Shown here piece by piece: positions 35,755 to 45,241 of a DNA stretch of 64,000 nt; position 1 is the first letter of the stretch; every line of letters starts with the position of its first letter. The DNA comes from Prevotella heparinolytica (GTDB lineage Bacteria; Bacteroidota; Bacteroidia; Bacteroidales; Bacteroidaceae), in the NCBI RefSeq assembly GCF_004342845.1, contig NZ_SLXB01000001.1, positions 62,001 through 126,000 of the forward strand, in the 5' to 3' direction. Both the position numbers and the translations under genes were made by a program. The notes under the pieces are model-generated. The model did no database searches. It was given only the letters and a program-made list of their open reading frames with translations, and was not told the origin of the DNA.

Positions 35755-35842
35755 TTCCTCACCGAGGAAGGCATCGTTCCTCACCGAGGAACACCCTCTT
35801 CCTCACCGAGGAACGAGCCTTTCCTCGGTGCCGGAAAAATCA
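35755..35842. repeat. 22-bp tandem array C: TTCCTCACCGAGGAA palindromes
   Basis: Three identical 15-base palindromes (TTCCTC-ACC-GAGGAA) start at 35755, 35777 and 35799. A degenerate fourth (TTCCTCGGTGCCGGAA) starts at 35821. Pitch is exactly 22. The 7 bases between palindromes differ. Confidence 0.9.
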
Positions 35843-36020
35843 TGACTTTTCATTCAATACTTTTTTGTAATCATATTTCGGAAAGAAGAAGCGGAACCGG
35901 CCACAGCTTTGCCGAAAGAAGGTGAGTCGCTGAAAATCAACCACTTACGTCCATGATACCTATCTGACCGATAGATGGACGGCTCTAAAAAGCTGATTTT
36001 TTGAAAATATCTAATGGAAA

Positions 36021-36052
36021 GTTGTAGGATGTCGGACTTAGTTGTATATTTG
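36021..36052 (+). promoter_or_regulatory. Promoter of the DUF3575/DUF5119/fimbrillin-like cluster
   Basis: GTTG (36021-36024, one mismatch to TTTG) and TATATTTG (36045-36052, exact) with a 20-base spacer, 54 bases before the ATG at 36107. Confidence 0.6.
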
Positions 36053-36106
36053 CCGCATAATTAATCACAACTATTTCGTGCCACACAGACAAAGCAGGTT
36101 AACTTA

Positions 36107-36835
36107 ATGAAATTGTTCCATTCTGTACTATTATTGACATTTGGAATCTGTAATTGCCTTTATGCCGGGCAAAAAGTGGAAGATGATTTTCTACTGCGAC
36201 AAGTAGGAAAGGAATCATCCACAGAAGAAAATTACCCCCCCCCATACGATTATATCGCTGATAACCAGCGATTTACTACCCTGATTTTCTCCCATTTCAA
36301 TCTTGCGCTGAAATCGAACCTGCTTTACGACGCTCTGCTTGTGCCCAATCTGGGGGCAGAACTTTATGTGGGCAAGAACATCTCCATATCTTTTACGTGG
36401 ATGCACGCATGGTGGAAGACCGACCGCCGGCATTACTACTGGCGCACCTACGGGGGCGAGTTGGAAGTGCGTAAATGGTTCGGAACAAAAGCTGCGCAAC
36501 GACTCACTGGGCATCATGCCGGCATTTATGCCGGAAGCCTCACTTACGATTTCGAGCTGGGGCGTCGCGGAAACCTGTCCGATCGCTGGACGCGCCACTA
36601 CGGACTGTCCTACGGCTACTCGTGGCGCATTGCCCCTTACCTCAATCTGGATTGTTCCATCGGCATCGGCTATCTTACCGGCCGCTATAAAGAATACCTT
36701 CCCGTGGACGGATGCTACGTGTGGCAAGCCACCAAGAACCGCCATTGGGTGGGGCCTACCAAGGCAGAAGTTACAATTGTGTGGCTCATCATGCAGGATT
36801 TGCGTCATCGCAAGGCGAAAGGAGGTGCCCGATGA
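36107..36835 (+). CDS. DUF3575-family protein
   Basis: A 242-residue secreted protein with a signal peptide (about 1-20, cleavage near LYAG). The body resembles the DUF3575 beta-barrel-like family: LALKSNLLYDALLVPNLGAELYVGKNISIS, then WRTYGGELEVRKWFG and HHAGIYAGSLTYDFE. DUF3575 genes are commonly first in clusters with DUF5119 and fimbrillin-like lipoproteins, as here. It probably sits in the outer membrane. The function is unknown, perhaps in assembly or anchoring of the surface protein. Its TGA overlaps the next ATG (ATGA), so translation is coupled. Confidence 0.82.
   Translation: MKLFHSVLLLTFGICNCLYAGQKVEDDFLLRQVGKESSTEENYPPPYDYIADNQRFTTLIFSHFNLALKSNLLYDALLVPNLGAELYVGKNISISFTWMHAWWKTDRRHYYWRTYGGELEVRKWFGTKAAQRLTGHHAGIYAGSLTYDFELGRRGNLSDRWTRHYGLSYGYSWRIAPYLNLDCSIGIGYLTGRYKEYLPVDGCYVWQATKNRHWVGPTKAEVTIVWLIMQDLRHRKAKGGAR
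36819..36826 (+). promoter_or_regulatory. Unusually strong Shine-Dalgarno before the DUF5119 gene
   Basis: AAAGGAGG lies 5 bases before the ATG at 36832, inside the end of the preceding gene. Strong Shine-Dalgarno sites are uncommon in Bacteroides. It supports the 36832 start. Confidence 0.6.
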
Positions 36836-37815
36836 AAACAGCGACGTCGTATACCGCCTTGGCCTGCATCGTCACGCTGACACTCCTTTTCTTTGCCTCC
36901 TGCCGGCACAAAGAACTTTGCTACGGGCATCCCCATGGGCAGACCGTGCGCCTTGTCTTCGACTGGCGGTACATCAACGACGTGCCCGGCGCCATGCGCG
37001 TATTCTTCTATCCCGTGAACAACAGCCGCCGCACTGAACCCTATGTGTTCGATGTCTCTGCCCTGACCCGTGCCGAAGGTTCCGAAATCTTTCTCGAAGA
37101 AGGAACCTACCAAGTGGTGAGTTTCAACATAGATACCGAATACATTCTCTATAGAAAAGAAAATTCTCATTTGGAATTTGAAGCTTATACCCAAGGGCGC
37201 ACGCTTACCCTCAACTCCTCGCAAGGGGGAAAGACGTCGACCAAAACGCTGCCGTTGGTGGGTACGCCCGACTGGATGTGCCGTGCATCGCTTGATGAGG
37301 TGCATATAGGCAGTGTACAGGGCGAAAGTCCGAAGCAGATAGTGCTCACTCCCCGTTCTGCCGTGTCGAAGTTCACCTGCGAGGTGCGCGGCATAAAGAA
37401 TCCGGGTCGTGTGAAGGGTGTCATAGGCACGCTTTCCGGCGTGGCAGGCTCGCTTTTCATGGGCACGGGGACGTTTCCCGCCGCTCCCTCCACCGTCTAC
37501 TTCGATGGCGAGATGGAAGGTGGAGTGGTCAGAGGGAATTTCCTCGTCTTCGGGCTTCATCCCCAAGCCGTAAAACCCGAAGATAAGGTGCTGACGCTCT
37601 ACTTCCGCACCGATGCAGGCATAAGTGCCTTTTCATTCAACGTGGGCGATCGCATTGAGATAGAAGAAGACGACGGGCACTATGTCATCAAGGCGAACGT
37701 CGTCATCGAGGGCGATATAGAGTTGCCGTCGCCTATCGTGTCCGATGAAGACGGACTGGTGGTGGATGCCGAGGAATGGGATGCCGTGTACATTGATATT
37801 GATATTAATATATGA
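36832..37815 (+). CDS. DUF5119-type lipoprotein (FimB/Mfa2-like)
   Basis: A 327-residue predicted lipoprotein: the signal peptide ends with LLFFASC (lipobox Cys24). The start VRLVFDWRYINDVPGAMRVFFYP and the beta-sandwich pattern (LTPRSAVSKFTCEVRGI) fit DUF5119, related to the FimB/Mfa2 anchor-type proteins of Bacteroidales fimbriae. The acidic C-terminus (EEWDAVYIDIDINI) is typical. It lies between the DUF3575 and fimbrillin-like genes, overlapping the former by four bases. The role as anchor for the following fimbrillin-like protein is inferred from family context. Confidence 0.8.
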   Translation: MKTATSYTALACIVTLTLLFFASCRHKELCYGHPHGQTVRLVFDWRYINDVPGAMRVFFYPVNNSRRTEPYVFDVSALTRAEGSEIFLEEGTYQVVSFNIDTEYILYRKENSHLEFEAYTQGRTLTLNSSQGGKTSTKTLPLVGTPDWMCRASLDEVHIGSVQGESPKQIVLTPRSAVSKFTCEVRGIKNPGRVKGVIGTLSGVAGSLFMGTGTFPAAPSTVYFDGEMEGGVVRGNFLVFGLHPQAVKPEDKVLTLYFRTDAGISAFSFNVGDRIEIEEDDGHYVIKANVVIEGDIELPSPIVSDEDGLVVDAEEWDAVYIDIDINI

Positions 37816-37862
37816 TATTGTTTTTTTATAAAAATGTTTTACAAACTTAAAAGAAGGAAAGT

Positions 37863-38942
37863 ATGAAAAAAATGTATTATTTTGCCGCTGCGGCGCTATT
37901 GCTGATGGCGAGCTGCTCCAAAGAGGAAATTCTGGAGCAAAGTAAAGAAGCGAAGATAGCGTTTAATGTGCTATCGGACAATGCTGTAACCCGTGCTACA
38001 CCGATTACTTCGGCTAATTTGACTTCTGCGGATTTCAAGGTATGGGCTTTTACCGGTACTACAAAGTATATGAGGGGGGGTCAGATTAAGCATAACGGTA
38101 CTAAGTGGGATTATGCAAGTTCGTCGGATGTTTATTATTGGCCTTCGTCGGCTCTGAATATTTATGCCGTTAGTCCGGCTGTGCATACCAATCTCACTCC
38201 GGGGTTTGGAACCAGTTCTGCTTTAAATTTTACTTATACGGCGTCGGAGACTAATACGGAGCAGGCAGACGTGATGTATGCCTCCAAACTGAATTTTTCT
38301 AAGCCTGGTGATGCTACGGTGCCTCTGAAGTTCAAGCATGCGTTGTCTCAAATTGTTTTTAAAGGAAAAGCGGCTTCTGCCATGACTGTAAGAATAAAGA
38401 GCATTAAAGTGCATAATCTCAAGAAGAGCGGTACATTTACTTTTCCTGCAACCGAAACAGCCGATGGTTCCGCTCAGGGAAGTTGGGCACTTACCGGAAC
38501 TGCTGATGCAGACTACGTTGTCGGCACGGTTAGTAATCCTCCTCTGAATGAGGCCACTATTAATGGCGCTACACTGACTGACCTTACCAAATCTGACGGG
38601 GTTTTACTGGTTTTACCTCAAACAGCAACGAAATGGACAACTACTGAGGGAGCTGCTGTTCCCATTACTACGGCAGATACAAACAACCAATGCTATCTTG
38701 AGATAGAATTGAAGCTAATTGTAAACGGTGTTTTCTTGATAGGCGAAACTGGTTATGGCAAGGTGTATGTCCCGTTTGGAGGTACGGCTTGGGAAGCGGG
38801 TAAGAAATATATCTATACGCTCAACTTCGGTGGCGGCTATAAAGCAGATGGTACCGTGATGTTGACACCGATGAAGTTCGAGCCTACGGTTGAAGAATGG
38901 GGTGATTCTCCGGCTGATATTGTATTGCCGCCAGCTCCTTGA
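37863..38942 (+). CDS. Fimbrillin-like lipoprotein (Mfa_like_1 type)
   Basis: A 359-residue lipoprotein with lipobox LLMASC (Cys18) and a fimbrillin-type opening: EEAKIAF-like EAKIAFNVLSDNAVTRATPITS, including the conserved TRA after which pilins of this class are often processed at an Arg. Two beta-sandwich halves follow, with WDYASSSDVYYWPSSALNIYAVSP and PLKFKHALSQIVFKGKA, both standard in the family. The C-terminus is GDSPADIVLPPAP. It may polymerise as a surface fimbria or act as a tip protein; sequence alone does not decide. It is third in the cluster and is followed by a terminator at 38999-39040. Confidence 0.83.
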   Translation: MKKMYYFAAAALLLMASCSKEEILEQSKEAKIAFNVLSDNAVTRATPITSANLTSADFKVWAFTGTTKYMRGGQIKHNGTKWDYASSSDVYYWPSSALNIYAVSPAVHTNLTPGFGTSSALNFTYTASETNTEQADVMYASKLNFSKPGDATVPLKFKHALSQIVFKGKAASAMTVRIKSIKVHNLKKSGTFTFPATETADGSAQGSWALTGTADADYVVGTVSNPPLNEATINGATLTDLTKSDGVLLVLPQTATKWTTTEGAAVPITTADTNNQCYLEIELKLIVNGVFLIGETGYGKVYVPFGGTAWEAGKKYIYTLNFGGGYKADGTVMLTPMKFEPTVEEWGDSPADIVLPPAP

Positions 38943-38998
38943 TATGAGGAACAGGTTGCCAATGGTTTGGCTATAATCAGACGTAAGTATCATTTTCA

Positions 38999-39040
38999 TC
39001 CCTCTGCCTTAGTAAAGTCCTCTTTGCTAAGGCAGAGGGA
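38999..39040 (+). terminator. Terminator of the fimbrillin-like cluster
   Basis: A 14-bp perfect stem (38999-39012 with 39027-39040) around a 14-base loop, followed by TTCTTTGTTC. It lies about 57 bases past the stop. Confidence 0.8.
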
Positions 39041-39175
39041 TTCTTTGTTCCCGTTATTGATTGTTTCTATAATGTCTTCTTATACCCGAACAAAGATATG
39101 CCGGGTTGTGTGCGAAAATCCTCGATAATGCTATTTATTGGTTCGGAATTTCCATTCTTTTCTTCTGCACCTGCC

Positions 39176-39183
39176 TATCTTTG
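39176..39183 (+). promoter_or_regulatory. Candidate -7 box for the GH2 gene
   Basis: TATCTTTG, an exact match, 31 bases before the ATG at 39215. No TTTG -33 box. Confidence 0.5.
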
Positions 39184-39214
39184 TCAATGCGAAAAACCAT
39201 AAAACAATCATACC

Positions 39215-41032
39215 ATGAGAAAAATACTCCTCTTATCGTCCTTTCTGGCAATGTTTGCAACCGGAAGCCGAGCACAATGGAAACCGGCAGGCGATAAAAT
39301 CAAAACCGAATGGGCATTGCAGATAAACCCTGCCAATGTATTGCCGGAATATCCGCGCCCCATTATGGAACGAAAAGACTGGAAAAACCTGAACGGGTTA
39401 TGGAGCTATGCCATCATTGATAAGGGCGGACGTATGCCGGCGGCATTCGACGGAGAGATACTTGTGCCGTTTGCCGTAGAGTCGTCCTTGTCCGGTGTGG
39501 GAAAAAGGATAGACGAAAACCGGGAGCTGGTTTACCAGCGGAGTTTTTCCATCCCTTCCGGCTGGAAAGGCAGGCGGGTGCTGCTGCATTTCGGAGCAGT
39601 AGACTGGAAAGCCGATGTATGGGTGAACGATATCAAGGTAGGCAGCCATACGGGAGGGTTCACTCCTTTCTCTTTCGACATCACTGCCGCCTTGTCTGCC
39701 AAAGGCGATAACCGTCTGCTGGTGAAGGTGTGGGACCCGACCGATAACGGCCCCCAGCCGCGCGGTAAACAGGTGAACAATCCGCATGGCATCTGGTACA
39801 CTCCCGTAAGCGGTATCTGGCAGACGGTATGGATGGAGCCGGTTGCCGAGAAGCACATCGCGAACCTCCGCATTACACCCGATATAGACCGTGGCCTGTT
39901 GACGGTAAAGGCTGAATTAAGCATGAATACCTCTTCAGACATGGTGGAAGTGAGTGTTTATGACGGCAACCGACTGGTGGCTGCCGGCAAAAGCATCCAT
40001 ACCGAGGCGGTGGAAGTGGCTATGCCCGATGACGTCAAGCTGTGGAACCCTGACTCTCCATTCCTTTACACGCTGAAGGTGACGCTGAAAAACGGCGACA
40101 AGGTGGTGGACGAGGTGAGCAGCTATGCCGCCATGCGCAAATACTCCACCCGCCGCGACGCCGACGGAATCGTGCGTCTGGAGCTGAACAACGAACCCTT
40201 GTTTCAGTTCGGCCCTTTGGATCAGGGATGGTGGCCCGACGGACTCTATACGGCTCCCACGGATGAAGCTTTGCTGTATGACATCCGTAAGACGAAAGAT
40301 TTCGGTTTCAATATGATTCGCAAACACATCAAAGTGGAGCCGGCGCGTTGGTATACGCATTGCGACAGGCTTGGAATCATTGTATGGCAGGATATGCCAA
40401 GCGGCGACCGTAATCCGCAGTGGCAGAACCGCAGCTATTTCGACGGAACGGAACTGAAACGCACTGCCCAATCCGAGGCTTGCTATCGCAAGGAATGGAA
40501 AGAAATAATGGATTATCTCTATTCCTATCCGTGCATCGGCACATGGGTGCCCTTTAACGAGGCTTGGGGACAGTTCAAAACAGCCGAAATAGCCCAATGG
40601 ACCAAACAATATGACCCCACCCGTCTTGTCAATCCGGCGAGCGGAGGCAACTATTATGCCTGTGGCGATATGCTCGACCTCCACAATTATCCGCATCCCG
40701 AAATGTATCTGTATGACGCCGGCCGTGCCACGGTATTGGGCGAATACGGCGGCATCGGCCTCGTGCTGAAAGACCATCTTTGGGAACCGAACCGTAATTG
40801 GGGATATATTCAGTTCAACTCTTCCAAAGAAGTGACGGATGAATACGCAAAGTATGCCGACATGCTGTACCAACTCATCGACAGGGGCTTTTCGGCGGCG
40901 GTGTATACACAGACCACCGATGTGGAAATAGAAGTGAACGGCCTGATGACCTACGACCGTAAAGTAATCAAGCTGGACGAGAAACGGTTGAAAGAGATAA
41001 ATGCACGCATTTGCGGCACATTGAAAAAATAA
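39215..41032 (+). CDS. Glycoside hydrolase family 2 enzyme
   Basis: A 605-residue secreted enzyme with a signal peptide (1-20). It has the GH2 order: an N-terminal jelly-roll sugar-binding domain (about 50-210, RKDWKNLNGLWSYA, LVYQRSFSIPSGWKGRRVLLHFGAVDWKADVWVNDIKVGSHTGG), an Ig-like middle (about 215-300) and a TIM barrel. The likely acid/base is Glu of PFNEAWGQF (about 449) and the likely nucleophile is Glu of LGEYGGIG (about 509). Shorter than E. coli LacZ. Beta-galactosidase, glucuronidase, mannosidase or arabinosidase are all possible in this family. It precedes the hybrid regulator by 83 bases and probably belongs to the PUL. Confidence 0.92.
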   Translation: MRKILLLSSFLAMFATGSRAQWKPAGDKIKTEWALQINPANVLPEYPRPIMERKDWKNLNGLWSYAIIDKGGRMPAAFDGEILVPFAVESSLSGVGKRIDENRELVYQRSFSIPSGWKGRRVLLHFGAVDWKADVWVNDIKVGSHTGGFTPFSFDITAALSAKGDNRLLVKVWDPTDNGPQPRGKQVNNPHGIWYTPVSGIWQTVWMEPVAEKHIANLRITPDIDRGLLTVKAELSMNTSSDMVEVSVYDGNRLVAAGKSIHTEAVEVAMPDDVKLWNPDSPFLYTLKVTLKNGDKVVDEVSSYAAMRKYSTRRDADGIVRLELNNEPLFQFGPLDQGWWPDGLYTAPTDEALLYDIRKTKDFGFNMIRKHIKVEPARWYTHCDRLGIIVWQDMPSGDRNPQWQNRSYFDGTELKRTAQSEACYRKEWKEIMDYLYSYPCIGTWVPFNEAWGQFKTAEIAQWTKQYDPTRLVNPASGGNYYACGDMLDLHNYPHPEMYLYDAGRATVLGEYGGIGLVLKDHLWEPNRNWGYIQFNSSKEVTDEYAKYADMLYQLIDRGFSAAVYTQTTDVEIEVNGLMTYDRKVIKLDEKRLKEINARICGTLKK

Positions 41033-41050
41033 TCGGGCAATTATTTTCTG

Positions 41051-41089
41051 ATGATGAGTGATGGGTGTAAATTGCCGGTCACTCATCAT
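41051..41089 (+). terminator. Hairpin between the GH2 gene and the hybrid regulator
   Basis: ATGATGAGTGA (41051-41061) pairs perfectly with TCACTCATCAT (41079-41089). Without a long T-tract it could be a weak terminator after GH2 or a leader hairpin ahead of the regulator ATG at 41116. Confidence 0.55.
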
Positions 41090-41115
41090 TGTCATTTATA
41101 TTAAAGCGCAGCGTT

Positions 41116-44100
41116 ATGAAACGAATGATTATAAAAATTCTTCTGGGGTTTTGTTCACTGGTCGCACTGTCTGCTCACGCAGAAAAGGCCGTTCACTACT
41201 ATTTCAGGACGATGGATATCCGCAACGGTCTTTCGCAGAACACGGTCTACCAAATTCTTCAGGATAAGAGGGGCTTTATGTGGTTCGGAACCAAGGACGG
41301 GCTGAACCGTTATGACGGCCTTTCTTTCCGGGTATACAAGAAAGAGAACTCCGGTTTGGGCAAGAATTTCATAACTGCGCTTTATGAAGACCGACAAGGC
41401 AATATCTGGATTGGAACCGACGGAGGAGTATTCATCTACGACCCTGTGCTCGACTCGTTTGCAGCCTTCAAAGAGATGAGCGACAAGAGAAGTGTTATCG
41501 ACGATTTTGTCACCATGATTGGAAGTGATGAATACGACAATATCTGGATATCGGTAGAAAATCAAGGGCTTTTCTGCTACCGGCAGCACGAAAAGAAACT
41601 GCTGAACCATCTGTACGATTCGGGCTTGGCCAACGTCACACGTTTCTGGCTCAACGGAAATACCTGCTGGGTGGCTTTGTATGCAGACAATCTCTATCAT
41701 ACGAAAGATAACTTCAAAACACCCATGCAACCGTTCAAAGATGCAGATGGAAACGAAATCTTCAAAAATGACATTATAAACTGGCAGGTCAACGGCCCGC
41801 ACAACTGCATCTATGTCGCTTCGCTCAATGGACTGACCGAGGTAAACCTCACTACCGGCAAGGCGCGCAGGTTGCTCAATACCTATGTGCGAGCCTTGCA
41901 GTTTCGGTCAGACAATGAGCTGTGGGTAGGCGCGGAAACCGGATTATACATATACAATCTGGCAAATAATAAGTTGACCCATCTGACTGTCCCCGACCAA
42001 GATGACTCGTATGCCCTATCGGACAATGCTATTTATTCACTCTGTTGCGACAGAGAAAACGGCATGTGGATAGGCTCTTATTTTGGAGGTGTGAATTATT
42101 GTCCCTATCAATGGACCTATTTCGAGAAGTTCTACCCGCGAGACGACCTCAGACATTTCGGACGCCGTGTGCGCGAAATATGCGAGGGCAACGACGGCCG
42201 TTTGTGGATAGGTACTGAAGACAAAGGCTTGTTTAACTTCAATCCGGAGACCGGAAAGATAGAACGCTTTGAGCATCCTGCCATCTATCAAAACATACAT
42301 GGTCTTTGTCCGGATGGGGATGAGTTGTGGGTAGGCACTTTCTCTGGCGGTTTGAACCGGGTAAATCTGCATACCCGGCAAGTGAGGCATTATGCTAAGG
42401 GAGAGAGCGAGAACTCGATGCCTGCCAACGATGCCTTTACCATTTGTAAAACCACCACGGGCGATGTATGGATTGGCACCACATCCGGGCTGTTGAAATA
42501 CAACCGTTCCACCGACGACTTTACGCGCATTCCCCAGCTAAGGAATATGTTCACCTACCATATTCTGGAAGACTTCAACGGCAATCTGTGGTTTGCCACT
42601 TTTTCCAACGGGGTGTTCTGTTACAATGTCAGCAGCCGGCAGTGGAAGAACTATCTGCCCGATGCGAAAAAACCATCTTCTCTGCCCTACAATAAAGTCA
42701 TCAGCATTTATGAAGACAGCAAGAAGCGGCTATGGTTCATGACATTGGGCGAGGGCTTTTGCCGTTATAACCCGAAAACAGACGACTTTACACGTTATGA
42801 CATGTCGAAAGGCTTTCCGAGCAATACCATTTACAAGATGATTGAAGACAAGCGCGGGAACCTATGGATAACCGGCAATAACGGGCTGGTCTGCTTTAAC
42901 CCCGACACGGACAGCAAGCGCATTTATACCACGGCCAACGGGCTGTTGAGCAACCAGTTTAACTTCCAATCCGGATACTGTGATAAGAAAGGGCGCATTT
43001 ATCTGGGAAGCATCAACGGATTCATCGTGTTCGACCCGGAAACCTTCGTCGAGAACACGTTTCTGCCCCCGGTGGTCATTACGGATTTCTTTCTGTTCAA
43101 CAAGCGGCTGTCGGTAGGCAGTCCGGACTCTCCTTTGAAGAAAAGTATCACCTGTGCGGATGAGATGCAGCTGGATGCTGATCAGAACTCCTTCTCCTTT
43201 CAAGTGGCTGCCCTGAGTTATCAGGCACCCGAAATGAATCGTTTGGAATATAAACTGGAAGGATTCGACCGTGAATGGTACACTGTAGGGCGTAACTCCA
43301 TCATCAACTACTCGAACCTCCCTTACGGGAGTTATACCCTGCGTATAAAAGGTTCCAACAGCGACGGCAAATGGAACGAGGCCGAGCGCAGGCTTGCCAT
43401 TCACATCCGTCCTCCTTTCTATTTATCAGTCTGGGCATATGTCATCTATACCGTGTTGATTTTATCTTCCTTGATTGGTATCGTTTTTTATTTCAGAAGG
43501 CGAACCATGCAGAAGCACCGTCGAGCCATGGATAAATTCGAAAGGGAGAAAGAGCGAGAACTCTATGCAGCCAAAATAGACTTCTTCACCAATGTGGCTC
43601 ACGAAATACGTACACCGCTTACGCTGATAAAGAGCCCATTGGAAAACGTACTTGCCTCGCACGCCGTTTCGGAAGATATCAGAGATGATTTGGAAACGAT
43701 GGAGCTAAACACCAACCGTTTGCTCGATTTAGTAAATCAGTTACTCGACTTCCGAAAAACGGAAACACAAGGCTTCCAATTGAATTTTGTAGAATGTGAT
43801 GTATCGGAGCTTTTGCAAAAAACCTACAAACGCTTTATTCCTTTGGCACGTGCAAAAGGACTGGAACTGAACATAGAGGTTCCTGAAAGCTTGTATGCCT
43901 CGGTAGACCGCGAGGGGCTTATCAAAATCATCAGTAATCTGCTTACCAACGCGATAAAGTATTCAGAAACCTATATACGTATCAGTTTGCGCACGGAAAA
44001 CGAAAGGTTATTGCTTTCGGTATGCAACGATGGCCCTATCGTTCCTGCCGAGATGCGTGAGGAAATCTTCAAACCGTTTATCCAATACAAGACAGGGGCG

Positions 44101-45069
44101 TTGCGTACCGTAACCGGCACAGGCATAGGGCTGGCATTGGCCCGTTCGTTGGCCGAACTTCATGAGGGCGGTTTGTGGATGGAGCAAACAACGGAAAACA
44201 ACTCTTTCTTATTGTCACTTCCGCTTCGGCATGAACAAACGGTGGTTATGGAACACAAAGAAGGAGTAAAAGCCGAAGAGCTTCCGGAAGACAACGACAC
44301 GAGATTCGTCGCCAATCAGCATCGCTACACCCTTTTGATAGTGGAAGACAGTCCGGAGATGCAGGCATTTGTCGCCAAACAATTGTCGTCGGACTACCGC
44401 GTATTGACGGCCATGAATGGAGTGGAGGCTTTGAAAGTGCTGCAAGAGCACACCGTACATCTGGTTGTTACGGACATTATGATGCCCGAAATGGACGGGT
44501 TGGAGTTGTGCGACCGTTTGAAGTCCGAACTGGATTATAGTCATATCCCTATCATCCTCCTGACGGCCAAGACCACCCTGCAAGCCAAGATAGAGGGAAT
44601 GAAACTCGGCGCGGATGTATATATAGAGAAGCCCTTCTCTGTGGAATACCTGAAGGTCTGCGTGGCCAATTTGCTGAATAATCGCGAAAAGCTGCGAGCA
44701 TCTTTTGTCAACTCTCCTTTTGTGCAGACCGGCAGTATGGCAATGACAAAGGCGGACGAGGCCTTCCTGAAGACATTGAAGGAAGTGGTTGTGGCCAATA
44801 TGCAAAATCCGGATTTCTGTCTGGACGACATGGCCGGGCTGCTGAACATGAGCCGTTCGAGCCTGAACCGCAAGATAAAAGGCATCTTGGATATGACCCC
44901 GAACGACTATATACGCTTGGAACGGCTGAAGAAGGCCGCACAGCTCTTGAAAGAAGAAGAATGCCGAATCAATGAAGTCTGCTATATGACCGGTTTCAAT
45001 ACACCTTCTTATTTTACCAAATGTTTTCAGAAACAATTCGGAATTTTGCCTAAAGATTTTGTGAAATGA
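41116..45069 (+). CDS. Hybrid two-component system sensor-regulator of the PUL
   Basis: A 1317-residue one-polypeptide sensor and transcription factor. The signal peptide is 1-22. A periplasmic sensor with repeated propeller blades (motifs such as RGFMWFGTKDGLNRYDG, GNIWIGTDGG) and a Y_Y_Y domain reaches about 765. One membrane helix is at about 771-793. The histidine kinase has H829 in NVAHEIRTPL and an ATPase with NLLTNAIKYS. The receiver (about 1073-1185) has the phospho-Asp in VTDIMMPEMDG (about 1119). The AraC-type DNA-binding domain is about 1222-1317. The start is ATG 41116, since it begins the signal peptide. It is predicted to bind an oligosaccharide and activate the neighbouring susCD and GH43 genes. 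Confidence 0.96.
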   Translation: MKRMIIKILLGFCSLVALSAHAEKAVHYYFRTMDIRNGLSQNTVYQILQDKRGFMWFGTKDGLNRYDGLSFRVYKKENSGLGKNFITALYEDRQGNIWIGTDGGVFIYDPVLDSFAAFKEMSDKRSVIDDFVTMIGSDEYDNIWISVENQGLFCYRQHEKKLLNHLYDSGLANVTRFWLNGNTCWVALYADNLYHTKDNFKTPMQPFKDADGNEIFKNDIINWQVNGPHNCIYVASLNGLTEVNLTTGKARRLLNTYVRALQFRSDNELWVGAETGLYIYNLANNKLTHLTVPDQDDSYALSDNAIYSLCCDRENGMWIGSYFGGVNYCPYQWTYFEKFYPRDDLRHFGRRVREICEGNDGRLWIGTEDKGLFNFNPETGKIERFEHPAIYQNIHGLCPDGDELWVGTFSGGLNRVNLHTRQVRHYAKGESENSMPANDAFTICKTTTGDVWIGTTSGLLKYNRSTDDFTRIPQLRNMFTYHILEDFNGNLWFATFSNGVFCYNVSSRQWKNYLPDAKKPSSLPYNKVISIYEDSKKRLWFMTLGEGFCRYNPKTDDFTRYDMSKGFPSNTIYKMIEDKRGNLWITGNNGLVCFNPDTDSKRIYTTANGLLSNQFNFQSGYCDKKGRIYLGSINGFIVFDPETFVENTFLPPVVITDFFLFNKRLSVGSPDSPLKKSITCADEMQLDADQNSFSFQVAALSYQAPEMNRLEYKLEGFDREWYTVGRNSIINYSNLPYGSYTLRIKGSNSDGKWNEAERRLAIHIRPPFYLSVWAYVIYTVLILSSLIGIVFYFRRRTMQKHRRAMDKFEREKERELYAAKIDFFTNVAHEIRTPLTLIKSPLENVLASHAVSEDIRDDLETMELNTNRLLDLVNQLLDFRKTETQGFQLNFVECDVSELLQKTYKRFIPLARAKGLELNIEVPESLYASVDREGLIKIISNLLTNAIKYSETYIRISLRTENERLLLSVCNDGPIVPAEMREEIFKPFIQYKTGALRTVTGTGIGLALARSLAELHEGGLWMEQTTENNSFLLSLPLRHEQTVVMEHKEGVKAEELPEDNDTRFVANQHRYTLLIVEDSPEMQAFVAKQLSSDYRVLTAMNGVEALKVLQEHTVHLVVTDIMMPEMDGLELCDRLKSELDYSHIPIILLTAKTTLQAKIEGMKLGADVYIEKPFSVEYLKVCVANLLNNREKLRASFVNSPFVQTGSMAMTKADEAFLKTLKEVVVANMQNPDFCLDDMAGLLNMSRSSLNRKIKGILDMTPNDYIRLERLKKAAQLLKEEECRINEVCYMTGFNTPSYFTKCFQKQFGILPKDFVK

Positions 45070-45241
45070 ACAGCGAGTTCGGTATAGGCAGTTGCTTTTG
45101 CTAAAGACGAGGGGCTGCATCCTGTGTGGGAAAGATATTTCTTGAATGCACCGGTTTACAACGAGATTAGGCAAAAGAGAAAAGAGCCTTTCAGACCAAC
45201 CGCCCTCCTCCTGTTTTGACAGCTACAATCCTTTGCCGTGA

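Larger units (their letters stand above)
35626..36106. other. Intergenic region with hairpin, 22-bp array C and a promoter
   Basis: 480 bases without a gene. It contains a 32-base palindrome (35719-35750), array C (35755-35842) and a promoter at 36021-36052 for the downstream DUF3575-like gene. The remainder shows nothing recognisable. Confidence 0.7.
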
